A stretch of DNA of 64,000 nt from Lanius collurio (lineage: Eukaryota; Chordata; Aves; Passeriformes; Laniidae). Shown piece after piece: positions 49,225-63,200 of this stretch. Positions within the stretch are counted from its first letter, which is position 1; each line of letters begins with the position of its first letter. The translations under genes were made by a program, and so were the position numbers. The notes beneath the pieces are model-generated. The model did not search any database. It was not told where the DNA came from and was given only the letters and a program-made list of their open reading frames with translations. The DNA lies in NCBI GenBank assembly GCA_020086605.1, contig JACBWW010000046.1, forward strand, positions 4,812,493-4,876,492. Reading direction: 5' to 3'.

Positions 49225-52200
49225 TGGCCTTTATAATATAAAGAGAATCAGCAAGACTGAATATCCTCTACACTGCATCAAAACCATCTGAATGTTGGAG
49301 TGAAACAGGAGCTGATGTCTCAGCAGCAACAGGAGATAACATCTATCTCCAAGATTTTTGTCAGTTTGGAAAACTGGAGGCTGGAAAGATGGCCAAAACC
49401 ACCTAGGATAATCTCAGGCAAAGTACAGAGCAAATTCATTAATAACCTCCTCCCTGAACCTCTGGAATGACAGATCCGTGGCTGATTACTTGTGGTGGTG
49501 AGTTCCCCAGGACTGATCATGTCAGCTGTACTGCTTTCCATGGAGAGAGTTCAATCATTGGCTTGGGAAAGTGTTGGTAGAAAAGTTCCATGATGAAAGG
49601 GAATTTGAGTTTTAAGATATTTGCATCATTAGGAAACAGTTATTGCATGTAGCTTTGATTCATCAACATGTGCTTTTAAGTTAATGAATTCTGTTTGGCA
49701 ATTGCAATCTCTCCTTTTTCTGGGCTGCAAGCAGTAATCAGTCAAAACCCAGCACTGAAGTGACTGGAGAAGTACCAACAGAAAACTGTGCCCTTGGCAA
49801 GGATCTGGATATTCACTGGAACCTGCAAAGAGCTCCGGCTGTCTAAAGGAACCTCCCATCTCACACACTGCTGAATCACCACCTTGGGGTTGTTCTGAGA
49901 TAGACAAGAAGAATGGACAGAACATTACCTGTCAGAGAGCTGACAAACACTGCAGAGAAAGGAATCCTTTGTTGGGATTTTTCTGGCAAAAATCTCAAAG
50001 CTCAAGGTGCTCACCAAGTATTGGACAAGTCTTCACATGAATAGCAAATCCAAAAGCCAGAGAACTGCAAGGTCCCAGCATATGCTCTAATTGTTTTCCA
50101 AGCATTCACCTGAGTTAAAACATCTCATGCTGTTTCTCCATGGTCTTCCTTGGTTAAGCTGTAAATCAGAGATAAAATTAACTCAATGACTCCTAACACA
50201 TTAATGGAAATATCACAGCTATTCCACATGATTGCAATTCTCCAGGTCCTGGGCCTGGCACTGAGTTCCAGTGGTCTCTTCCTGCCTGGCAATACGTTTC
50301 CATGAGCACTCAAAGCTGTACTCAGACAACCCTTTATATTGTCAAGTTGGAAAATATTTTAATTCTTGAAAGAAGAATACCAGAACCAGCACCACCCCGA
50401 GGTCTCATAGGAAGAGCTTTCTGGAATTCCTTATGGGTGGAAAGAAGCCTTGACAACTTAACTTGAATTGATTTCACCTTAAAGCTCGGAAAAGAGAACA
50501 TTAAGTGGAGGAAAATGTTAGTTTGACTGAAAACAAAAGCAAAACTTGTTCTAAACCCAGGACTGAGCTGGCATTTTTTTCTGCTGTCTGCAAAGGATAA
50601 TTTAATGAAGCACCAGGAAAATATCACGTCTCACAATCATGAGTGTGATTACATCAGACTTTCTAAATATAGCTTGATGTGTAATAAATATGTGCAATAA
50701 ATACAGAAATAAACACAGGAAAAAAAATCAAAAGTCATGTGAGTTTAGGTAGTACAACTCTAAAAACCATTTGTTTTGTGCATCAACTCTTCTGCAGAGA
50801 TTTTCCAACCAGAATGACAAAGTATTTCACAAACTTGAACCAGCTCTTCATCCTTTGAATTATTTGGGGAAATATTTCCCTTGGAATGTGGCAGATAATT
50901 GAGTCAGGGAAACAAGCAGAGGTGAAGGAGCGATCCAGTGGCACAGGCAGGGAAAGCCTCCTCTCCTTCCCACTCAGGATGAAGGTGCACTGGCATCGAA
51001 ATGAAGCAAAGCAGGCACGAGCCAGTGCTTGGATCTGCTGCAGGCACTGACCAACCTGATAAACCAATTTTGGTTTTGCCTTAGTAAAATGCCTTATTCA
51101 GGTCAGCACCATTGTTTAGGAAAGATCCATCAGTGCAGGTGTGAGAACCTGTGAACATGAATTTGAGGTGTTTCACTGCAATGTTTTGGGATGCTGTGAA
51201 CGCTCTGCCTCCAGTGGAAGCGATGCTGCACCTCCCCCCCAGAGCAGTAAGGGCTGAAATCCTGAGCTCAGAAAGAAATTCCTGGAAGCATCCCCAGTTT
51301 GACTCACCTGGACTCCTGCATATTTAAACATTCCTCAGTCTCGGGGAAGGACATATAAATCATGTACACATTTAGAGCTCATGCTGAATTCATTCTATCT
51401 TAACCCCTGTCATGGCTGAGGAAGTGTTTTCTAACACATTTTCCAGAGGACAACGTTGTTACCAACTACATGGCACTATTTAATTTGATTTTACTCTGGT
51501 ACTAAGCTACAAAACAACATCAGAGACCCTCCAATGCTTCTCATGGCTGACCTCCTCTCTCTGGGATCTGCAAATATCCATCCACATCACCCAAAACCAA
51601 CATGACCTCTTGATCCTCTCTGCTATACCTGCCCCAGGCTACCTGGTTTCTGCTGCTTTTGGCTCTGTCTTCCTCTTCCAGTTGATTCCTGCAGCTATTC
51701 TGGAGCATTTTTAGTTATCAAGAGACAGCTCAACTTCCAAGAACACAAAGTAAATAAACCATTAATGGCGCCTGTACCAAATTAAAACCTCTCTAATCTT
51801 TGTACTTCTATCTTTATTTATTCTACTAATTTCATGGCTGGAACAAGTCTAAATATAAACAAAACGTTCTCCACTATCCATCCACACACGCCTGAGACGT
51901 GGCTCCAAGGAAATGTGCTGACACTGTTAAAGGAAACCCACAGTAGCAAAATCCAGCAGTTTTCAACCTTTCCTAAATGACCACTCAAATGTTGTGAAGT
52001 GGGATGAAATCATTAATCTTCAGCCCATTAAATAACATAGAAAATGGAGCATGTTCATAATTCTCTAACACCTCTTCCCACCCCTGAGGGCGCTCAGAGG
52101 GCTTCTCCTGAGCCTCTCTCAGGGCAAGAACCTGGGCAATTGGTGTTTCCTGGCCACTCTGCACTGAAATTACCCAGTGGATGGAAGATTAATTTCTTCT

Positions 52201-55200
52201 CTTCTAGACAAGACTGTCAAGGTGGAATACCTAGAAACTCTTCATAGCAAGGAGTTTTTAAGACAGTGGAGTTATCTTGTAATGAAAGTGGTTGAAAAAT
52301 CCATCCGGCAAACTTTCAGAAGTGAACATCACAGTGTTATATATGGACAGGCAGATGGAAGAATGGATGATTTCACAGGTTCTTTGTATTTCCAAATGTT
52401 GTAACTCTGCTGCCTTCCCTGCCCCTGCTCAACATCAGCCAGCCCACACTCCAAACACAGCCACAGAGGAAATGCAGCAAGGCAGGAGTTCTTAATAGTC
52501 ACTGAAAAATGAGTTCTAAAAATGGACAAATGTTTGCAGTGATCAAGACAGTAAAATACTGGGAAATACTTTTTTTCTTCTTTTACCAAACAGCTTTTGA
52601 GAATGACTCATACACTATTTCCACTGGCTCCAAAACATGCAGGTACAAATTGTTGCATGAGATATGGGCAACAGCTGTTCTTCCTCAGCCTATTGCCTTA
52701 AGACTGTGAGGTTTGAAATCCCCAATAATGACCCATGCATGTGGTTGGTTGACCAACCATGCCTGGCCATGGACAGTTTCTGTTGAGAAGTTTCTTTCTG
52801 CTAATCCTGCGTAAAGAAATTTAAGTCACCTGGGTCATCATGGTCCTCTGAGGCTCCTCAGAGAATCCTCAAATTCAGTCTCCTTAGCAAACAGAAAAAC
52901 ACAAGGTAAATGTCATCCAAGTGACAGAGCTTGTACAAAAAGCATTGTGGGCAGGAATATCTCAATATCCCGCCATTGTAATTTTCTGTTTCTCTGACAG
53001 TGTGAACTGCTTCCACAGTGCTTAATTAACACAGTCATTAACATCCTGTTACAGGAACCAGAATACGTTGCAAGTGTTCCATGGGGCTTTGCTAACTGGC
53101 TTTATTCACACAGTGATGGTGAATCCATTATCACATTCCCTGAATATGTCCCATAAGGGTGGTGAAAATCTGTCTGTGGTAAGAGGATGGTCCTTGCCTA
53201 AACAAGCTGCCCTTTGAATCTTGCCTCTCCCACACCCCTCCTGTATCCTTCAAGGCTAAGGAAGGCCACTGCTAGGATCTAGTTTGATCCCTGAAATGGA
53301 AGCCATGGCAATTTGTCCCAGTAACACCTGCACAGAATGATATTAGGATACAGGCTGCCTTGCAGTGCTAATAAACTCTCTTCAAGTTTGACAACTGCTC
53401 ATGGAACTAGAAATATTTCATAAAAACTTCCAGTCCTAATTTACTTATCTGAAATGCTGAAAAATCTACAGACTCTCTTGAGAGCCTGTTTCATTGGCTG
53501 CCCGCCCTACCTTTAAAAACCTGTGTTATGCTCCTTGCTTGCAGTTGTGTGACTTGAGGTTCAAGCCCTGGCATTTCATTATGCCTGTGCTGGGCATGGG
53601 GCATGGAACAGACTGTTCTCTCCAGGATTCTCTCTAGTGATGTAGCTCTGAGATAGGAATTTTGGTTGCTTCAGGCCAAAGCTTTGGTGAACCCTGCATG
53701 GACCTGCCCTGGGCACGCAGATGTGAGCTGCAGCTTGGTATCAGTCCCCGTTTAACACGTGCCTCTTGCACACAGACAGACACTCGTGGCTCCCACAGGC
53801 CCGCTGCTGCTGTACACGGGTCTCCACTGCTGGCACTGCCTTGCTCAGTTATCCTGTAACTGATGTGCCTCCATCCCAGGGCCAACACACACAAGCCCAT
53901 CCACTCCCAGCTCTGGCTACTCAGGTAATGTACCTTCCAGCTTCTGCTCATTCTTGTGGGGGAAGCAACAGTTGCCTGAAAAGTGAACTGAAAACACAAA
54001 CACGTTTATCTGGGGGATGGGGAGAGGTGTTGTGGCAGGAAGCAGGAGCTCCCTTCCCTTCGCAGTCCCCTTGCCGTGCATCTGTGTGACTCTGCCACTC
54101 CTCTGCCTGTGGGGCAGAGCTGACAGGCTTGGTGACTGGGTACTTCCACTGCTTTTCCATTAGATTAGCTGGGCTTTGACCCTCTGACCTCATCACGGAT
54201 CAGGTGCTGCTCCCTAAATCCCTTGTATTGGAGAAAGTATTCCCTGTTGTCAGCCAGCAAGAGTCCTTTCCTCAGGATAGCATGTGTCTCTTACACACAC
54301 ACACACAGCTCCATTCCTCCACCTGCACAGTATTCCACACTTATTCTTTCCCTCTGTTTCCTCTCCCCATATTAAAAGATAAAAAAATCATCACCTCCCT
54401 TCTGTTTGTGAATACAGTCAAAGACTAAAGCCAGAATGTCAGAGAGTTCAGTTTCCTGACACGCTCAGAGTGTCACAAGGCTATCTGAGAGCAAGAACTA
54501 TTACTTTCCCTACCACACACACACAGATATTCCCTTCCCACACACAATTCTTGCTAGCTTTTGCAACTATACAGGGCAAAAGTTTTTCCAATGGTACAAG
54601 CGTGGAAGGTGGTGACAATGAGGGACTACTGAATCTTTCAGACAAGTTGGCCTGATCTTACAGGGAATCTTATTAGCATGGTTTTCCTGATAAAAAGCAA
54701 AACTACAAGTAAAAACTCCCAGGACACCAGCATTAGAGTCAGATATTCATGTTTCTTTTCCTGCAGAGCCCCCATTCCTGCCCACCAGGTATGTACTAGA
54801 ACAGAAACTCCGGCATCATCATTGTTTTGTGGAACTGGCTCAATTACTTTATGCTTTTTAAAAGTGCACAGTCCTTGCTCCAAGGCTTTCCAGTCTAGAA
54901 TAAAGGCACAGACTGCTTATTCAAATTCCCAGGAAGAGAAAATGCAAGAGATATCACAAGTCATTAGGAAGAGTTCTTCTCAATTTCCATCACCATTTCA
55001 TACAACCTCAATAAAAAATTCATCCAACACCACCTCAGAAAAGGATTGGGTTGTTTTCTCATCTCCTTTCTATTCCTACTGCGAGAGGCACAGGGCACAT
55101 TTCTGCAGAAAGAGGTTTCTTTTGTTTAGCCCTCAAACTACTGAGTTTAAAGATAACTCAGATACCTCTGGCCCATATGGCACCCTGCATTTTGGATGTA

Positions 55201-57039
55201 CCTCTGTTGTTTGACCTCCCTGACATTCCAAGATTCTTTTTCAACACCTACCCCGGTTTGAATTTTAATTACTAAATCTACTTTTAAGATAAACATGTTG
55301 GAACAGTGGCCCAAGACAGAGTTATAACACCATTTAATGCAATTTCTAATCTTGTTTCTTATGCAAGTCAATATTGCCTAACACCCACTAAGAAGTTCTC
55401 ATATGGACCTATGAAAGTCAAATCTCACAATTACAAAAAAAAAAAAAAAAAAACACTGTGGGGAAAATATCCAAAAGCAGAACTCAGATAGCCATCTACT
55501 TTTTTCTCCTTGGCTTCTAGGGATGCAAAGTTATCAGTTTCCATCAGATCTCACCAAACAAATCCATCCAGTCTGAGGCTATAACATTGCTTTCTGCTGA
55601 GACCACAGGGGCAAACTAAAGCTTTGATCAACTAACCATGGCAAACTTTTATTTATTTTTAATTTCCTTTTACATAGCAGACATGGTTTGCAACAAAAGG
55701 TCATTTCAAAAAGTGATTTGGCCAGTGCACAGAGCAGCAATGTTTTCTACAGCACACTCAGCTAGGCTGTGTCAGTGCTAGGAGGGCCTGTCCTAGGGCT
55801 ATCGGGGGGGTTATGGTCATTATTGTCATCCAGATTTCTGGCTATGCTGGTTTTTTCTTCAGCTTTGGAATGGCATGGGATAGGATGGGTTGACATGGAA
55901 TAAACCTCTCCCTGGGAAGCCTGGTAGATGCCTTTTAGATGCTTTCTTGGTGCCTGTTTCACTGGCCACACTACAGAGTTCATTCTGGCTCATTTCTTAC
56001 ATAACTGGTAAATTTTCAATTTCAAATCCATGAGCAAACAAGCGATACAAATTCCTAGGGACATTGGAAGGCAACAGACCGAGTGGTGCAGCTGAGATTG
56101 GAGACAGGTCTGCCAAAGGTTTCTATCCAAGCCAGTGCCATAGCACCTCAATTAACCTTGTGGCCTGACAGAAGAACAGAGTGAGTTTCTTTTCCTCTTC
56201 ATTTTTTCTTGTTCTTCCTCCTTTCAACAGTGCTCCATCCTTGTGCTACCAATCTGCCTCACTTGCTTCTTTGAAGGGAAATAAGAGCGTGACTTTTCTC
56301 TGTCCTGGTCAGCAAATCAAGGGATTAGAGATTAAGGTGAGCTGTCCCTGGGTGTTCACGTCACTCAGTGTTGCAACCAAGTGACTGAGGCAAAACCATC
56401 TAATTATTTCCCCCAAAGCAGCTCTCATCTGTTGAGAATGAATATTATATTATCACCAAGAAGAAACCTGTACAGGCTGTACTGACTGTGCACAACACAC
56501 AACAGCCCCTGACAAATTTAGGTAGGGTGCCCCTAAGAAATGGAAGACCACAGGAAGTACTCTGACAGCACTGCCACACAGAGGGAGTGGGATTTGGGAT
56601 GCATCAGGATTTCAAAGGAGACAAAAAGCCTTACAAGACTATTCAAGAAAATGAATGCCAGCAATTGCAGATAAAGGCAAAAACACACACGATTTTGAGG
56701 TTTCATAGAAACATCTAAGGTAATCTATTTCTGTTGGGTCTGGAACATCCTATGCATGAGATCCTTGATGACTTCATTGGAAATTCCTCAGACTCCATTC
56801 TCATAGGGTTTGTAAACAATGAAAATTCACCCTTGTAGCATTTGCTACCCCACAGTGGTTGGAAGAGTGAGCTCACACTCCTTGCTGATCCTCCTGCAGC
56901 ACACCAAGAGCACGGGACACAAGACTCCAGTATTAGAAGATAAACAACAGATTCACAAAAAGCAGAAGGGGCCTAAGAGAATGAATAATCCATCTTTTTA
57001 CCACACACCAAATCTAATCAAAACCAAGCATGCCTGACC
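49225..57039. other. Intergenic sequence, no gene recognised
   Basis: The stretch holds the candidate exon pair at 52208-52642, an A19 run at 55435-55453 and short CA repeats near 54291 and 54515. A 178-codon plus-strand open frame at 54678-55214 has no recognisable domain. Nothing else is supportable. Confidence 0.65.
52208..52642 (+). other. Pair of exon-like open segments, unknown (candidate only)
   Basis: Segment 52208-52378 (171 bp) follows the acceptor TTCTTCTCTTCTAG and ends at CACAG followed by GTTCTT. Segment 52594-52642 (49 bp) follows CTTCTTTTACCAAACAG and ends at TGCAG followed by GTACAA. Both boundaries of the first segment are in phase 1, and joining it to the second keeps an open frame. 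The joined product begins DKTVKVEYLETLHSKEF and is not recognised. The first donor is weak, and no upstream or downstream exon was found. Confidence 0.12.
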
Positions 57040-57235
57040 TTCTCTTAAAGACACCCAGGAACAGACTTCACCACCTCCCCAGACAATCTATTCCAAGGCT
57101 TTCATTGTCCTTTGCCAATACTTTTGTTTTATTTTCTGTCTTGTTTTAATCTTTCTCACTGCAAGTTTACCTACATTATTTCTTGTCTTACCCAAGATGA
57201 ACCAACAGAATTGATTACTCCCTTCTGTGCAACAG
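57040..57235 (-). mobile_element. Old, diverged CR1 LINE fragment (minus orientation)
   Basis: ACCACCTCCCCAGACAATCT, ATTCCAAGGCTT, a TTTCTCACTGCAAGTTTACC block and ATTATTTCTTGTCTTACCC keep the order of the antisense CR1 consensus (cytosine-rich lysine block, CTGCAGTTTAAGCCC and CTTCTTGTCCTACC segments). Many substitutions indicate an old copy. Confidence 0.6.
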
Positions 57236-60200
57236 CATTGCATGGATTTACCACAGTTCTCTGTCTCTGTAGGTTATAAAGGCGAGTAAAAGGCTCTCTG
57301 ATGATTTATGTTACTCTGTGTACAGACTCTCCGGCCAGTTTGCATTTCCTTTGAAGAGCAGCCCCTCTAAGTGATGTGATTTGAGGCTTTACCCATACTT
57401 AGTTGAGCTACAAGGACATCACTCTAACAAGACTCTCCATCCTGGGTTACAAAGGCCAACAAAATACAGTGATGCACGCAAGATGAAAATTATTAGCAAG
57501 TAGCTCGAGCCACTCAGCGACTCACTGGTAGACTAAAATGTGATGGAGCTCTCATTGATCTCATCCAGGTATGCGCTAGAACCAAATTCTGTTCATCTTT
57601 TTTGAATGTGGAATGGAATCTACAACCTAATCCTCTTTGGCAAGAAAAAAGCACCTGAAACTCTCTAGGAATCAGAAAAGGAACTCCTGAATTTAATTGC
57701 ATGACTACTCCATGCCATCTTTCACATGATGAAACGAATGTATCATGATTGCATTGTCCTAAACCAAGCTAATGTTCTTTGTCTCCCAAAAACCTGAATT
57801 GATACATGGCTTGGGATCACAGGATGCTCATATTGAACAGACAAAGGTTGTCAGACAGTTCAAAGACTTATTTGGAATTCCTGTTGCTGAAATATCCAAA
57901 GAATGATGGGAAAACTTTTCCTTTAGGGTGTTATTGGGATCTCAGTTTCCATGGAGACTTCCAGACTTGTTTAGTTCCAGCCAAGCCAATAATCTCCCTC
58001 TGTGGCATTTGGTTCTTTTCCTTCTATTCCTTATCAGGAATTTTAAGATACATGTGAGAACAGGGAAAGCAGAAAGTGACTAAATATAGTCCACAGCAGG
58101 CTGGACATCTCCAAAATCTTCAGCAAACAACAAATTTTGACTGGAGGATAATTTTCTGGCTGGGAATTTTTGTCTTTGGTCAGCAGCTGATTAAGGAAAT
58201 CTGCAGCAAGAAAAGTTCTGTTCTTTCATTTGGGATTTAACTCAAAGATGGAATCAACCTGCCATGTCCAAACTGGTCAGGGGGTATCAATGCCACTGAA
58301 TCTAATGCTGCTGTGACTGAGCTTTAATTGTGCCTCTTGCTGAGGTATGCTGAACCACCTAACTTACAAATCCTGTACACTAAGAGTTCTTCTCTAATAC
58401 CTAAATCACTGATCCTGCCTGGGAAACAGGGGCGTGTTCCTTCTAGCCTAATCAACCAGTGAATTTTTCTTGGGTGAAGGTTAAAAGCAAAATAATGGAG
58501 AAAAGAAAAAAAAGAGGTCACAGAATGAAGCCAGTTCCCACCTCAGAGCACTGCTCTCTTACTTGCTGAACTACAGTGGACACCTTTGAGCATCTGCTTG
58601 AGAAAGACATAGAAAAATAAATCTGAAAAAACCACAAAAATTTCCACTGTTAGGAATGCCTTTAGCAACCCCTCAGTGGTCTGAATTTTAGACCATTTCT
58701 CAATTAAACTTAGCAATTTGTAAAGTTTAATTATAGACTTATTTCATTCAGCCTGACAGTAAATTATTTCTTCAAGATTTCACCCCTTGGGGTGTACACT
58801 GGAGCATCTTTCTGGGAATGCTGCCCTTGATTTGAACATCCTTCCGAGGGTGATGTGCACAGACTGCTGCAATAGGAAAAAAATCCACATCGAGCAGTCA
58901 CAGAAGTAGTGTGTTCCTAATTAGTTTGACTAAAGCTAAAGATCAGAAATTTTCCAGATGAACATTATGGCTACACACCGTCTTTTCTTTTTCTTTTGGG
59001 AACAATCAAGGAAGCATTTAGCTAAAGCACTTGCATGGGTAATGTTGACATCTTGCTTTTGTTCTGAGTTGACAACTGTCTGCAACTTATACATGAAATA
59101 GGGAGCATAAATACTGCTCCATCGAGGGGAAACATGTTATGATGATGTAAAATTCAAAAAAGAACTGGGGACTAAAGGGCCATTAAGTTTTTATATTGCT
59201 TTTAATAGCACTACCTCAAAAATATCCCGGCATGCTTATGGACTGCCTCTCACCACAAACACTCAGTGCAGACTCAAGGGCTCCCCAAGAGGGATAGAAC
59301 AGGATGCCAATATTTGGAAGAACTAGAGAAAATTAGACAGAAATGAAAGAAAAAAGTTAAACTTCAGGACTGTTTGTTCCACTATCAGCAAACGGAGACA
59401 TCTCAGAGGAGGGCACAGGCCTAACTTCAAACTGCCATGAAGGACTTGGGAATCAGTGAAGATCTGGCATATGAGAAGTTCTGGTCACTCTGCTCACTGC
59501 CTCCTCTTGCTTCCATGAACATTCCATACAGATTGTGCAGGTTTAACATAAAGCACTGGGTGACCATCTTAACTTCACTCAACTTCTCTCTTCCCAGCCT
59601 CTCACCCTACTATTCCCACAGCTCTCATGTCCCCTATGTGCACAACAGCAAACTCTTACAGTGGTTAAATGGGCCCAAGTGTGCCTAAGCTGGGGCAAAG
59701 GGGGAGGCTGAGGTAAACTTGGGGTTCTGGGAACAGTTCAGCACTTCTCTTTTAAATATACTTTGCAAAAGTGTTTAAAATATCTTTAATTCTCCTTCAA
59801 TTAAATCCTTCTTCAATTATTTTCTTTATTTTGTTGTTGTTTTTCCTACCTTTGCCATTTCTGAAGCAAAGCGTGGCAGAACCCCCCAGATTTCTTTGCT
59901 TCTACATTTTGAGAACCTTCTCACAAAGCCACATCACTGCTACTGTTTTCTGCATTCCCTTCACCATGGAAGTGCTATACTTTCATTATTGTGACACTTT
60001 ATTTTTCTGCCTTAAATCCTCTGTAACTCTGGGAAAGTTGGAGTGACAGTCAAAGCTAGACACTACTTGAGGAAATGATGTCTTGTTTTGTGTGTCAGAA
60101 GATCATGGGCTTTGGGGGCTCTAAGTTGCTCAGGATTTTGCATCTGTACACAGCATCTTTGTTACCAGTGTCTCCCTGCCCATCCTGTTCCTGTGCTGGA

Positions 60201-63200
60201 ACAATTCCTTACCTTCTGCTCAATTCACTCACCCTCATCCTTCCAAGCTCCTCAGGCAGTTTTATGTTCTCCCATCAGTTCTTCACTACACAGCTGTCTT
60301 TCTAGAACAAAAAGATGCCTTTTTCCAAAGAGGCCAGGATGCCTTTTCCATGACACAAGCATCTGTCTGTCACTGTGCACATCTGGTCCCTCAGCTGGTC
60401 CACGCTTCTGAACTCTTCCCAGTGGTGATCAGGAATTCACACAATCCTCTGGGTTTGCTTTAGCTTCCTTTCTTTGGTTTCCTTCCCAGAGGCTGAGGGC
60501 TCCTGCCAGTCCATGGCCCTGTGAGGATGCCCTGGCACAGTGAATGCTGCAGGCTCCTGTGGCTGCCTCCCTGAGGAGCCTGGCCCTGCACAGCGTGGCT
60601 GCACATGTCCTGGCACCCCCCGAGCAGAGCAGCCTGGGGTTTGTTTGGCCCACCTGAGCACCTCTGGGGAGCCTCAGCAGGAACCTGCCAGTCCTCCAAA
60701 ATCTCCTCTCTTGCCTCAGGCAGGATTTCATTGGCAATTTGTAGGATTCAGCACAGAGGCAGGATGGGCACAGAGCTACTCACTGCTGCTCCTTGCAGAA
60801 CTCCCTCTGCCTCTGGTGGAGCTGAGCCACTTCCAGAGGAGTGAGGGGGTTCAATACAGCACATCCAACAGCCCCCACTCCACACTAGCTCCAAGAGCTT
60901 TAGGCTTTTCCCAACCCTGCTGCAAGTTCTGAAGTGAAGCAGCCACCCCCAGGCATAAATCCACAGAGATTTATGTGCTGCTGGCAGGTTGTTGGTTTAA
61001 TCCGTACAGATTCAGGTGTATGAGATTGAAATGAAGGCTTCAGCTACAAAACAATGCAATTTTACATTCGGTGTCCCTGATTGCCTTGGCGTGTGCTGGA
61101 GTTTGCCTAGAACTTTGAGAAGGAAATCAGTCAGCAAGTCCTGCTGCTTCCAGCTCCTCTGATCTGGTTCTTCTCCTTCCTCCATGTCTGTAGCATAACC
61201 CTCTGCTACCTTCCATTACCTTCTGCTCTTCTGCCACTGACAGATGCCTGTCCCCTTAGGGTTTTAATCTCTACTGGGTTTAATTTCAGCTTTATTTTGT
61301 CATAAACTCTGCTCTAAAGTAGGATATCTATTATCTGTGGCTCGTGTGCTTGCTCCAAAATGTAATTCAGCTACAGGGCATGGTAAAGATCCACTTTTGG
61401 AAAATAAGTCCTTTTCTCATTCCACTGTTTCTCCAGCCATATAACAGTGTGATGGATGTCTCCCACTGAACAATGAGACCTCTTTCATGCAGCTCCTTAG
61501 CAATGGTAGAAATCGCAATTTAAGTCTGCCTCCACATGGAAAAGGAGCCATGTGACAAGAGTAATGATGTTAATGATGTTGATTATCACCAGTAGGGTGT
61601 TGGGAACCAAAGATCCTGCTCAGGCTAATGGGAGAGGTGGTGCCCCTCATCCTGACCAACCAAAGGCACTGCTGGACACTTTCCTGTGACAAGAGTATGA
61701 ACAGAAGAGACTGTCACCTGAGGTGAAATGTTGCTTTACAAGAACTGAACAAGAAATAACTGTGCCAAACCCAGACATTTTCCTAAGAAACTGCTCATGG
61801 GGCATTGCAGTTTTATCTGAGTTCAGGGAAGAAGGCAGCTGGAAAGCCTCAAAACTCACTGGAGGAGAGAACAAAAAGGGCTTCAGGGCCCTGAAGAACT
61901 GGCTAGGAAAGTGTGCTTGAAAACTGCCAGCATGGAAATAGCTAGCTATTGCTGACCTTTCCCTTGTTTACAGAAACAGAACTTTCAACACCTGTAACTG
62001 GGAGGGAATGAGCTGCAGAAAGATCTGACTCACATCATCATTTTCACCTCCGAAGAAAAACAATTCTGTAAGGCTTCAAGCACTCACCATGCAAGCTGCA
62101 AGGCAGCATCCCTGGAGAACGAGCTATTTCTGAGCACTACCACCCGATTTAATTGCTGGGGTTCATACCACATCCCTCTTCATCGCTCCCAACAGCACCC
62201 TGACACTCACACATTGTCTATTCATTGCTGCTGCTCCATCCCCTTGACTCCTCATGCTCCTGCCTGCCAGCCTGGCAGCAGCACACGGATGGATCCTGCC
62301 TGACCTCACAGGGAAGCGTTGCTTTCCACGAGGGCATTACAGGAGCTCTCTCTCATCTGTCACTGACAGCACTGACTGTGCAAGGTTTGCACTGAGCAGG
62401 ATCCTGTCGGACCTGTGCTGCTGAGCAGCAGCTGAATGGTGCTCCCCAGGCTCAGGAGAGGAGGAGGAGGATGCTCACACATGGCTGTCAGGACAGAGCA
62501 GCACTGTGGGCAGTCAGGCCTCCCTCCCTTGGCACACAGGTGAGAAAAGGGCACTGTTGATGCATGCACTGCTGGGGTGTTCTTGCAGGGAAAATAAATA
62601 GTGAAGCTGTTGCCCAGCCTGTCAAAGTGCCGAGAGACAGCACAGGGCTTAAGTATCACTCATTATTCAGCTTTCTGAAAAGAGCTCAGTGGAGAAAAAA
62701 CAATTCACTGGTGTTGATCTTTTGGATCATTTTTTTGGTTGTCCTGTGCAACCAGGGGAGCTTTAAATTTCTGCTTTCCAAACAACAAATCAATGAGACT
62801 GAGGTTTGGATGTGGTCATCTGGCACCTAGAGCTGAAACTAAAATCTGCACACTTAGTGATGAAATTCCGTGTGTTGGCCAAGTCAGTGACAATCCAGCT
62901 GCAGCACAAGGCTCATGCAGGTGTCGCCCTGAGCTTCTCCTGTTTCTTGAAGAAACTCAGTATTTCATCTTCCTGCAAGATATTTAACCAATTCCCTTCT
63001 CTGTACAAGGAAATTTGTGACATGGGGTTCATTGGAAATAACCTCGGGGGATTTTTACAAATATCTCACTGCTACCAGGATGTGGGTTTGGGTTCTTTCC
63101 CTTCTTTAAAGTTTATTTTATACCAAGTTTGTAACTGCGACTGCAGTATTTTTTCTGCCTATAAAATACCAAAATAATAGAACTGAAATCTGTGGACTGA

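Noticed and set aside
53500..53575. tRNA-like B box (GGTTCAAGCCC)
   Set aside because: No A box or acceptor-stem complement can be found at the required spacing.
54678..55214. 178-codon plus-strand open frame
   Set aside because: About one open frame of this size is expected by chance in this much sequence, and no domain is recognised.
55435..55453. A19 run as the tail of a processed pseudogene
   Set aside because: There is no polyadenylation signal just upstream, no recognisable gene sequence and no flanking duplication.
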